Source: Acidimicrobiia bacterium (lineage in GTDB: Bacteria; Actinomycetota; Acidimicrobiia; Acidimicrobiales; Ilumatobacteraceae). From it: a stretch of 5,972 nt of DNA. Both the position numbers and the translations under genes were made by a program. Below the pieces are notes generated by a model. That model worked only from the letters and a program-made list of their open reading frames with translations. It ran no database searches and was not told where the DNA came from. Location of the stretch: assembly GCA_030425785.1 (NCBI GenBank), contig JAUHYJ010000249.1, forward strand, positions 1 to 5,972. Reading direction: 5' to 3'. Of the stretch, positions 1-5,340 are shown piece by piece. Numbering within the stretch: the first letter of the stretch is position 1; each line of letters begins with the position of its first letter.

Positions 1-459
1 TGGCTCGCCCGCCGGAGGCGCGAGCACGAACGACCCGGACACGTCATCGCGTTCCTCGATGTCGGTCACCGACCAGTCGGCCGCACCGGCGCGGATCTGT
101 GGCAGCAGCCCCACGAAGGCGTCGTAGGGCACGTCAGCCCGGAACACCGGCGCCAACCGGCCCTCGTACTCGGCCGTCGTCGGATCGGCGCCGTTCAGCA
201 CATCGACGAACCAGTCGACCTGTGCGTCCAGGTCGACGGCCGAGTCGGTCGTCGGGGCAGTCGTCACGGCCGGTGCCGCCGTCGTCGGCGACGTGGACGA
301 CGCCGGCGACGCGGGCACACTCGTCGGCGGACGACCGGCGGTCGACGAGGTGAGGATCGCCGGAGCGGTGGTCGTCGGGAGGGACGAGCCGCCGGCGCCG
401 CTGCAGCCCGCTACGGCGAGTACCGCCGCGACGGGAGCGGCACGGAGCAGCGCGGGCAT
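1..459 (-). CDS. Secreted lipoprotein, N-terminal part; ORF12/LpqF-like domain (partial)
   Basis: Five-prime end of a gene that leaves the window at base 1; 153 codons are visible without a stop. The start ATG (459-457) has a good GGAGG ribosome binding site (472-468) 8 bases upstream. Residues 1-19 form a short lipoprotein signal: one Arg (R6), a hydrophobic stretch, and a lipobox V-A-G-C with Cys19 as the predicted lipidated residue, so the protein should be anchored on the outer face of the cytoplasmic membrane. Residues 20 to about 74 are a low-complexity Ser/Thr/Pro/Ala linker. A folded domain begins near residue 75, with the patterns FVDVLNG (85-91), YEGRLAPVF (97-105), VPYDAF and a Trp-containing strand near residue 129. 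This resembles the N-terminal domain of ORF12/LpqF-type proteins, in which a serine beta-lactamase-like hydrolase domain follows. That family call comes from memory of the pattern and the catalytic part lies outside the window. Nothing links it to aromatic catabolism except being downstream on the same strand. Confidence 0.8.
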   Translation of the reverse strand, partial: MPALLRAAPVAAVLAVAGCSGAGGSSLPTTTAPAILTSSTAGRPPTSVPASPASSTSPTTAAPAVTTAPTTDSAVDLDAQVDWFVDVLNGADPTTAEYEGRLAPVFRADVPYDAFVGLLPQIRAGAADWSVTDIEERDDVSGSFVLAPPAGEP

Positions 460-475
460 GGCGACATCCTCCCAC

Positions 476-496
476 CCCGCGCGAAGTGCGCGCGGG
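476..496 (-). terminator. GC-rich hairpin after the ligJ-ligK operon
   Basis: A perfect 8-base inverted repeat (CCCGCGCG, 476-483, against CGCGCGGG, 489-496) with a 5-base loop lies in the 60-base gap between the aldolase stop codon and the lipoprotein start. It is placed to end or attenuate the minus-strand operon, but no T-tract follows it, and it ends only 3 bases before the lipoprotein's GGAGG site. It could equally be an mRNA structure affecting translation of that gene. The hairpin is seen directly; the terminator role is inference. Confidence 0.4.
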
Positions 497-519
497 CGCG
501 CCGAATGGGTCGGATTCGC

Positions 520-1209
520 TCAGTCGAGGCGATCGACGTACTCGACGCCCATCTCGATGAGCTGGTCGCGCAGGCCATAGAAGTCGACGCCGAGCTCGCC
601 GGCCTCGAGCTTGGCCCGGGTGCCGGCCTCCTTGGCCAACCTCGCCTCGGACTGCTCGAGCGCCCACTCGGCCTGCCGGCGCGGCACCACGACGACACCG
701 TCGTCGTCGGCGCAGATCACGTCACCGGGTTCGATGATCACGCCGCCGATCGAGACCGGCACGTTGACCGAGCCCGGGGTGGACTTGACGGCGCCCTGGA
801 TGCCGACGTGGCGACTCCAGACCGGGAACCCCATCTCGCGCAGGTCGGCGGTGTCGCGCACGCCGGCGTCGTTGACGAGGCCGCGGACGCCGTGCGCCAT
901 CAGCGACGTGGCGAGCAGATCACCGAAACCGCCGTGCGTCGACGGGGCCGTGTACGCGACGACGAGCACGTCGCCGGGGCGGCACACCTCGACCGCAGCG
1001 TGGATCATGATGTTGTCGCCGGGGTGGCTCAGCACCGTGACCGCCGAACCGGCGATCTTCGTGCCCTGCTGGATCGGCGTCAGCTCGACCCCGAGGAACC
1101 CGACCCGACCCTGGGCCTCGTGCACCGACGCGGTACCGATCTCGCCGAGCCGGTCGACGACGGCGTGGTCGGCGCGCTCGATCTCACGGACGATGACGTG
1201 GCGGTTCAT
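520..1209 (-). CDS. ligK: 4-carboxy-4-hydroxy-2-oxoadipate aldolase (LigK/RraA-fold)
   Basis: 229-residue protein of the RraA-like HMG/CHA aldolase family (usual length about 210-240). These metal-dependent, cytoplasmic class II pyruvate aldolases split 4-carboxy-4-hydroxy-2-oxoadipate into pyruvate and oxaloacetate, the last step of the protocatechuate 4,5-cleavage and gallate pathways; many also cleave 4-hydroxy-4-methyl-2-oxoglutarate and decarboxylate oxaloacetate. Visible signatures are the GGFGDLLATSL segment (residues 93-103), then G-V-R-D with Arg118 and Asp119 and an acidic Asp122, matching the family's R-D-x-x-E/D substrate and metal site, then MGFPVW (126-131), GSVNVPV (146-152) and PGDVICADDDGVVVVP (161-176). 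The ATG is chosen because it overlaps the preceding hydratase stop as ATGA (1209-1206), with a GGAAAGG-like purine run upstream, and because the longer open frame upstream is Arg-rich antisense-type sequence. Together with the adjacent LigJ this favours the LigK role over the RNase-regulator role of E. coli RraA. Confidence 0.92.
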   Translation of the reverse strand: MNRHVIVREIERADHAVVDRLGEIGTASVHEAQGRVGFLGVELTPIQQGTKIAGSAVTVLSHPGDNIMIHAAVEVCRPGDVLVVAYTAPSTHGGFGDLLATSLMAHGVRGLVNDAGVRDTADLREMGFPVWSRHVGIQGAVKSTPGSVNVPVSIGGVIIEPGDVICADDDGVVVVPRRQAEWALEQSEARLAKEAGTRAKLEAGELGVDFYGLRDQLIEMGVEYVDRLD

Positions 1210-2246
1210 GAGTCGGCCTTTCCGGGCAGCCGCAGCCGCGGGTACACCCGCTGGACGTTGCCCTCGAAGATCTGGGTGCGCTGCTGGTCGGTGAGGGCGG
1301 CACGGTCGATGTACTTCTTGGTGTCGTCGTAGTACTCGCCGGTGTCGGGGTTGAGCCCCTTCACGGCGCCGACCATCTCCGACGCGAACAGGATGTTCTC
1401 GGTCGGCACCACATCGACGAGGAGGTCGATGCCGGGCTGGTGGTACACGCACGTGTCGAAGAACACGTTGTCCATCAGCTCGTCGACGAGCATCCAGCCG
1501 TTCTTCTGGTTCTCCTCGGCCATGCCCTTGAAGCGACCCCAGTGGTACGGCACCGCGCCGCCACCGTGCGGGATCACCCACCGCATGTCGGGGAAGTCGC
1601 GGAAGACACCCGACGTGAGCGCCTGCATGAACGCCGTCGTGTCGGCGCCGAGGTAGTGCGAACCGGTCGAGTGGAAGTGGTCGTTGCACGTCGCCGACAC
1701 GTGGATCATCGCGGGCACGTCGAGCTCGCACATCGCCTCGTACAGCGGTCGGAACGCGGGGTCGTACATCGTCGGCCCGTTCCACCAGCCACCCGACGGG
1801 TCGGGGTTGAGGTTGCAGCCGACGAACCCCATCTCGTCGACACAACGCCGCAGTTCGGCCACCGCATTCGCGATGCCGGCCTCGGGGTCGGACGGCGTCT
1901 GCGGGAGCTGACATACGGGCGCGAACCGGTCGGGATACAGGTCGCAGATCCGCCGGATCAGGTCGTTGCACTGCTGCGACCAGAACTTCGAGGTGTGCTG
2001 GTTGCCGATGTGGTGCCCCATCCACGACGCACGCGGCGAGAAGATGCAGAAGTCGATGCCGCGCTCGTGCTGGAGACGCAACTGGTTCGGTTCGAGGCTC
2101 TCGCGCAGCGCGTCGTCGGAGATCGAGATCGTGCCGCGCTCACCCACGTGCGCCGGGTCGTCGGCCAGCGCCTCCTTCTGGGCGTCGCGATACTCGCCGA
2201 GCTGTGGTGGCGCGGTCGTGTAGTGACCGTGGCAGTCGACGATCAC
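1206..2246 (-). CDS. ligJ: 4-oxalomesaconate hydratase (LigJ-type amidohydrolase)
   Basis: 346-residue amidohydrolase-superfamily (Amidohydro_2) protein, the usual length for LigJ. LigJ hydrates 4-oxalomesaconate (as its tautomer) to 4-carboxy-4-hydroxy-2-oxoadipate, the substrate of the aldolase encoded next. Probable zinc ligands are visible in the LigJ arrangement: the N-terminal His-x-His in DCHGH (His6, His8), His182 in MIHVSATCND, and Glu290 in FASEMVGAVKG; His227 in IPHGGG is also conserved. This HxH/His/Glu set separates LigJ from the unrelated GalB hydratases of the gallate pathway. The start is GTG (2246-2244), which overlaps the upstream hydrolase TGA as GTGA and has GGGGTG a few bases upstream. 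It places the HxH motif 6 residues from the N terminus, as in LigJ; the longer open frame to 2549 is an Arg/Pro-rich antisense-like extension lying over the upstream gene. The gene ends in an ATGA overlap with ligK, so the pair is probably translationally coupled. A related Amidohydro_2 hydrolase or decarboxylase is the main alternative, made unlikely by the neighbouring aldolase. Confidence 0.91.
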   Translation of the reverse strand: MIVDCHGHYTTAPPQLGEYRDAQKEALADDPAHVGERGTISISDDALRESLEPNQLRLQHERGIDFCIFSPRASWMGHHIGNQHTSKFWSQQCNDLIRRICDLYPDRFAPVCQLPQTPSDPEAGIANAVAELRRCVDEMGFVGCNLNPDPSGGWWNGPTMYDPAFRPLYEAMCELDVPAMIHVSATCNDHFHSTGSHYLGADTTAFMQALTSGVFRDFPDMRWVIPHGGGAVPYHWGRFKGMAEENQKNGWMLVDELMDNVFFDTCVYHQPGIDLLVDVVPTENILFASEMVGAVKGLNPDTGEYYDDTKKYIDRAALTDQQRTQIFEGNVQRVYPRLRLPGKADS

Positions 2247-2917
2247 GGGCGCACCCCGTTCGCGAGCAGGAACTCGAGCGTGCGGCCGAGCGCGATCGCC
2301 GCCGACAGCGGATGATGCGACGCGCGCGCATCGCAGCTGAAGCCGTGCTGCGCGCCCTCGTACACGTGGATCGGCACGTCGGGATGGGCCTCGCCGATCT
2401 CGGCGACCTGGTCGAGCGGGATCGCATGATCGAGCTCGCCGAAGTGCAGCATGACCGGAGCCTGCGGCGTCCGATCTCGCGCCGCGTGGATCTGGCCGCC
2501 GTAGTAGCCGACGGCTGCGGCGACCGGCAGGTCGACCGCCGCGTGCCACGCGATGCTGCCGCCGAAGCAGTACCCGACGACGGCGACCGGCCCGGTGCCG
2601 GCGACGTGCTGGACGGTCGCCGTGACGTCGCGCATCACCGGCTCACCGGCGATCTGCATGGCCAGCTCGCGACCGCGGGCGATCCCGGCCTCGTCGTAGT
2701 CGAGCTCGACACCCGGTTCGACCCGGTCGAAGATCGCCGGCGCGATCGCCCGGTACCCGAACGAGGCGTACCGGTCGACGACCGATCGGATGTGGTCGTT
2801 GACGCCGAAGATCTCCTGCACGATCACGACCGACGCCGACGCCCCGTCGGGCGCCACCTCGTAGGCCGTGAACTCGGTGCCGTCGGCCGCGGTCAACTGG
2901 GTCACCGTGCTGTTCAC
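2243..2917 (-). CDS. Dienelactone hydrolase family alpha/beta-hydrolase
   Basis: 224-residue cytoplasmic alpha/beta-hydrolase of the dienelactone hydrolase family (typically 220-250 residues). The catalytic triad is recognisable: nucleophile Cys117 in the elbow GYCFGG (115-120), Asp163 in GELDHAIP, and His191 in GAQHGF. Glu35 in VQEIFG matches the residue that controls the nucleophile in characterised dienelactone hydrolases. Family members hydrolyse dienelactones and other activated lactones in aromatic catabolism. It is the first gene of the operon and its TGA overlaps the start of ligJ (GTGA, 2246-2243). The start is GTG (2917-2915); a GGGAGAG purine run lies about 11 bases upstream, slightly far but usable. 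The real substrate cannot be read from sequence. Its position ahead of ligJ-ligK suggests action on a pathway intermediate, possibly opening 2-pyrone-4,6-dicarboxylate, a job normally done by the unrelated LigI. That role is inference; the family assignment is firm. Confidence 0.93.
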   Translation of the reverse strand: MNSTVTQLTAADGTEFTAYEVAPDGASASVVIVQEIFGVNDHIRSVVDRYASFGYRAIAPAIFDRVEPGVELDYDEAGIARGRELAMQIAGEPVMRDVTATVQHVAGTGPVAVVGYCFGGSIAWHAAVDLPVAAAVGYYGGQIHAARDRTPQAPVMLHFGELDHAIPLDQVAEIGEAHPDVPIHVYEGAQHGFSCDARASHHPLSAAIALGRTLEFLLANGVRP

Positions 2918-2934
2918 GTCTGCTGTCTCTCCCG

Positions 2935-2948
2935 GATTGTCGACAATC
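2935..2948. promoter_or_regulatory. Perfect 14-base palindrome, probable GntR-type operator
   Basis: GATTGTCGACAATC is identical to its reverse complement and lies in the 55-base gap between the divergent hydrolase and pobA starts. The core TTGTCGACAA has the TTGT-N2-ACAA form seen in operators of FadR/FCD-type GntR regulators, which often respond to organic or aromatic acids. It overlaps the proposed -35 of pobA and the proposed -10 of the minus-strand operon, so one bound repressor could close both promoters. A second, weaker inverted repeat (GACA-gct-TGTC, 2951-2961) lies just beyond, placing two TTGTC motifs exactly 20 bases apart (2937 and 2957). No regulator gene is in the window. Confidence 0.65.
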
Positions 2949-2963
2949 GCGACAGCTTGTCAT
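2936..2963 (-). promoter_or_regulatory. Putative promoter of the hydrolase-ligJ-ligK operon
   Basis: Read on the minus strand, ATGACA (2963-2958; 5 of 6 to TTGACA) and GACAAT (2941-2936; 4 of 6 to TATAAT) are separated by 16 bases, giving a start near 2929 and a leader of about a dozen bases carrying GGGAGAG. The -10 lies inside the 14-base palindrome. The elements are plausible but unproven. Confidence 0.38.
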
Positions 2964-2966
2964 ACT
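2937..2966 (+). promoter_or_regulatory. Putative pobA promoter, leaderless transcript
   Basis: A -35-like TTGTCG (2937-2942) and a -10-like CATACT (2961-2966; 4 of 6 consensus bases) are separated by 18 bases. Six bases then lead to the A of the pobA ATG at 2973, so transcription would begin at the start codon itself. There is no Shine-Dalgarno-like purine run before pobA, which fits a leaderless mRNA of the kind common in actinomycetes. The hexamers are weak matches; this is inference from position and from the missing ribosome binding site. Confidence 0.45.
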
Positions 2967-2972
2967 GGGCCG

Positions 2973-4142
2973 ATGCAGACACAGGTGGCGATCGTCGGTG
3001 CGGGGCCAGCCGGATCGCTCCTCGCGCTCCTGCTCCACCAGGCCGGCATCGAGGTCGTCGTGGTCGAGCGGCAGTCCCGCGACTACGTCCTGTCACGCAT
3101 CCGCGCCGGCGTGCTCGAGAACGGCACGGTCGAGCTCCTGCGCTCGGCCGGGGTCGGTGCCCGTCTCGACGCCGAGGGACACGTCCACACCGAGACCGGC
3201 ATCGCCTACCGCGCCGAGGAGATCTTCTACTTCGACATCGGCAAGTACGCCGGGTCGCAGTTCGTCTCGTACGGCCAGACCGAGGTGCAGAAGGACCTGT
3301 ACGAAGCGCTCGACGCGGCCGGCGTGCCGATCCTGTTCGAAGCCGACGACGCCGCGATCCACGAACCGACCGGCGAGCACCCCTACGTCACCTGCGTCCA
3401 CGGCGGCGAGCAGGTCCGGATCGACGCCAATCAGGTGGTCGGCTGCGACGGGTTCCACGGTCCGTCGAAGGACGCGATCCCCCACCTGCGCCGCTACGAG
3501 AAGACCTACCCGTTCGGTTGGCTCGGCATCCTGTCCGAGACGCCGCCGCTCGAGCATCTCATCTATGCGAACAGCGAGCGCGGTTTCGCCCTGTGTTCGC
3601 AGCGCAACCCGATGCTCAGCCGGTACTACGTGCAGTGCCCGCTCGACGACACCGTCGACGACTGGAGCGACGACCGTTTCTGGAGCGAGCTGATGGCACG
3701 CCTGCCCCAGCACGTCGGCGACGAGATCGTCACCGGCCCCTCGATCGAGAAGTCGATCGCCCCGCTGCGCAGCTTCGTCGCCGAACCGATGCGCCACGGC
3801 AATCTCTTCCTCGCCGGCGACGCCGCGCACATCGTGCCGCCGACGGGCGCCAAGGGCCTCAACCTGGCGGTCTCGGACGTGTTCTACCTGTCGCGCGGGC
3901 TCGTCCGGCACTACCACGACGGCGACGACCACTACCTGGACACGTACTCCGACATGGCGCTCCGACGCGTCTGGGCGTCGGTCCGGTTCTCGTGGTGGCT
4001 GACGTCGCTGCTGCACCGGTTCCCCGACCAGACCGAGATCGACCAGCGCCTCCAAGAGGCCGAACTGGCGCTGATCCAGACCTCCGATCGCGCCCAGGCG
4101 CTGCTGTGCGAGCAGTACGCCGGCATGCCGTTCGAGTCCTGA
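2973..4142 (+). CDS. pobA: 4-hydroxybenzoate 3-monooxygenase (NADPH, FAD)
   Basis: 389-residue flavoprotein hydroxylase (family usually 388-395). It adds an ortho hydroxyl to 4-hydroxybenzoate using O2, FAD and NAD(P)H, giving protocatechuate. All hallmarks are present: the FAD Rossmann motif GAGPAG (9-14), the DG motif (C158-D159-G160) and the GD motif AGDAAHIVPPTGAKGLN (281-297). Substrate-site residues known from Pseudomonas PobA align with a constant shift of three: Tyr198, Ser209, Arg211, Tyr219, Pro290 and Tyr382 correspond to Tyr201, Ser212, Arg214, Tyr222, Pro293 and Tyr385. The segment ERQSRDY keeps Arg33, Gln34 and Tyr38, the determinants of NADPH preference in the Pseudomonas enzyme. 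The ATG at 2973 is chosen because the Rossmann strand begins right after it; the in-frame extension upstream would run into the divergent hydrolase gene. No ribosome binding site precedes it. Its divergent pairing with ligJ-ligK suggests the protocatechuate made here feeds a 4,5-cleavage route. Confidence 0.97.
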   Translation: MQTQVAIVGAGPAGSLLALLLHQAGIEVVVVERQSRDYVLSRIRAGVLENGTVELLRSAGVGARLDAEGHVHTETGIAYRAEEIFYFDIGKYAGSQFVSYGQTEVQKDLYEALDAAGVPILFEADDAAIHEPTGEHPYVTCVHGGEQVRIDANQVVGCDGFHGPSKDAIPHLRRYEKTYPFGWLGILSETPPLEHLIYANSERGFALCSQRNPMLSRYYVQCPLDDTVDDWSDDRFWSELMARLPQHVGDEIVTGPSIEKSIAPLRSFVAEPMRHGNLFLAGDAAHIVPPTGAKGLNLAVSDVFYLSRGLVRHYHDGDDHYLDTYSDMALRRVWASVRFSWWLTSLLHRFPDQTEIDQRLQEAELALIQTSDRAQALLCEQYAGMPFES

Positions 4143-4145
4143 CCC

Positions 4146-4172
4146 GGGCCCCGTCGGCCGCCGACGGTCCCC
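4146..4172 (+). terminator. Hairpin downstream of pobA
   Basis: A perfect 7-base stem (CCGTCGG, 4151-4157; CCGACGG, 4161-4167) with a 3-base loop starts 8 bases after the pobA stop. Three more G-C pairs (4146-4148 with 4170-4172) can form beyond a small internal loop. There is no T-run. It may end pobA transcription before the pnt genes, but read-through cannot be excluded. Confidence 0.45.
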
Positions 4173-4194
4173 CGGTCCACGCCACCGCGACCAC

Positions 4195-4200
4195 TACCCT
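4195..4200 (+). promoter_or_regulatory. Putative -10 element of the pnt operon
   Basis: TACCCT fits the actinobacterial -10 pattern TANNNT and lies 8 bases before the pntAA ATG at 4209. No Shine-Dalgarno-like sequence is visible in the 66-base gap, so transcription may begin at or within a couple of bases of the start codon (leaderless or nearly so). No convincing -35 was found. The hexamer is short and could occur by chance. Confidence 0.35.
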
Positions 4201-4208
4201 CACCGCCG

Positions 4209-5309
4209 ATGCGCATCTCCTGCCCCCGCCAACCGGACGGCGAACGCCGTGTTGCGCTGACACCCGACGTCGTGACGAAGCTCGTCGCGGCCGGTCACAC
4301 CGTGCACGTCGCGCCCGGCGCCGGCGAGCAGGCCGGCTTCCCGGACGCCGCGTACACCGACGCGGGCGCCGACGTCGGTCCGTCGGAGGCCGCCGTCGAT
4401 CTCACCGTGACGGTGGTCGATCCGGGCGGCGCCCCCACCGGTGCCCTGCTCGGGCTGCTCGACCCGTTCGTCGCCACCGACCGAATGGCCGGGCTGGCGG
4501 CGGCCGGGACCACCGTCTTCGCGTTCGAGGCCGTCCCCCGCACGACGCGAGCCCAGGTCGTCGACGCGCTGTCGTCCCAGGCCACCGCCGCCGGCTACCA
4601 GGCGGTGCTCGTGGGCGCCGAGGCATCCGACCGCTTCTTCCCGATGCTCACCACCGCGGCGGGGACGATCCGTCCGGCCAAGGTCGTCGTCCTCGGCGCC
4701 GGGGTCGCCGGCCTGCAGGCGATCGCGACCGCGCGTCGGCTCGGGGCCGTCGTCTCCGCGTTCGACGTGCGCGCCGCTGCGGCCGAACAGGTCGAGAGCC
4801 TCGGCGCCCGCTTCATCACCCTCGACGACGAGCCGACGGACGCGTCCGACGCCGGCGGCTACGCCACGCAGCTCGCCGACGACGCGCAACAGCGGATCAT
4901 CGACGGTCTCCGGCCCCACCTGGCCGACGCGGACGTCATCGTCTCGACCGCGGCGATTCCGGGCCGACCCGCACCCAAGCTCGTCGACGACACCAGCCTG
5001 ACCGCGATGCGGCGTGGGGCCGTCGTCGTCGACCTGGCGGCGGCGACCGGCGGCAACACGACCCGCACCGAGCCGGGCGTCCGGGTCGTCCACGACGGCG
5101 TGGTGCTGATCGGTGACACCGATCTCGTCGGCGGCGTCGCGGCCGACGCGAGCCGGATGTACGCCAAGAACGTCGCCGCGTTCGTCGAGCTGCTGGCCGG
5201 TGACGACGGTGCCTACGCCCCCGACTGGGAGGACGACATCGTCGCCGGGTCGTGCATCGCCCGCGACGGCCGACTCGTCCACCCCCGACTCGCCCCGACA
5301 CCGACGTGA
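4209..5309 (+). CDS. pntAA: NAD(P) transhydrogenase, subunit alpha part 1 (NAD-binding dI)
   Basis: 366-residue soluble NAD(H)-binding subunit (dI) of the proton-translocating transhydrogenase in its three-polypeptide form (about 365-385 residues). With PntAB and PntB it passes hydride from NADH to NADP+ at the membrane, driven by the proton gradient. The N-terminal GERRVALTPDVVTKLVAAGH (11-30) is the alanine-dehydrogenase/PNT N-terminal signature. The RQD loop that positions the nicotinamide is intact: Arg111, Gln116, Asp119 and Ser122 in PRTTRAQVVDALSSQ. The dinucleotide-binding fold has GAGVAGLQAIATARRLGA (163-180) with the acidic Asp187 of AFDVR at the end of the second strand. Conserved IPGRPAPKLV (250-259) and VVDLAAATGGN (273-283) follow. 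The ATG leaves the usual short lead before GERRVA. It sits 66 bases after pobA and 27 bases before pntAB, with the same strand and order as other split pnt operons. Confidence 0.97.
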   Translation: MRISCPRQPDGERRVALTPDVVTKLVAAGHTVHVAPGAGEQAGFPDAAYTDAGADVGPSEAAVDLTVTVVDPGGAPTGALLGLLDPFVATDRMAGLAAAGTTVFAFEAVPRTTRAQVVDALSSQATAAGYQAVLVGAEASDRFFPMLTTAAGTIRPAKVVVLGAGVAGLQAIATARRLGAVVSAFDVRAAAAEQVESLGARFITLDDEPTDASDAGGYATQLADDAQQRIIDGLRPHLADADVIVSTAAIPGRPAPKLVDDTSLTAMRRGAVVVDLAAATGGNTTRTEPGVRVVHDGVVLIGDTDLVGGVAADASRMYAKNVAAFVELLAGDDGAYAPDWEDDIVAGSCIARDGRLVHPRLAPTPT

Positions 5310-5340
5310 GGAACGCATCGACATGAGGAAGCCCGCATGA
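5304..5340 (+). promoter_or_regulatory. Doubled ribosome-binding motif and 5-codon mini-ORF before pntAB
   Basis: The gap between pntAA and pntAB contains a near-exact 10-base direct repeat, ACGTGAGGAA (5304-5313) and ACATGAGGAA (5321-5330). Each copy carries GAGGAA. The first lies 9 bases before an ATG at 5323 that opens a 5-codon frame (M-R-K-P-A, stop at 5338-5340); the second lies 6 bases before the pntAB ATG at 5337. The mini-ORF stop overlaps the pntAB start as ATGA. The second copy is the obvious pntAB ribosome binding site; whether the mini-ORF is translated is unknown. Confidence 0.5.

Noticed and set aside
505..1332. Plus-strand open frames opposite ligK and ligJ (also 1440-2315)
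   Set aside because: They lie opposite genes with clear family motifs, contain Asp/Arg/Val-rich low-complexity translations, and have no ribosome binding site or motif.
1210..2025. Longer open frame joined to the N terminus of LigK
   Set aside because: It is the out-of-frame shadow of ligJ. The family length and the ATGA overlap fix the start at 1209.
2247..2549. Longer N terminus for the LigJ-type hydratase (start at 2549)
   Set aside because: The extension is Arg-rich and overlaps the hydrolase gene by 300 bases. The GTG at 2246 places His6/His8 where LigJ has them.
2868..2972. Longer N terminus for PobA (start at 2868)
   Set aside because: It would add 35 residues before the FAD Rossmann strand, overlap the divergent hydrolase gene and remove the intergenic palindrome region.
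2204..5116. 970-codon open frame on the plus strand
   Set aside because: Extremely Arg/Pro/Gly-rich translation with no family pattern. It runs antisense to the hydrolase and in another frame of pobA and pntAA, both of which are unmistakable. It is an artefact of high GC with few stop codons.
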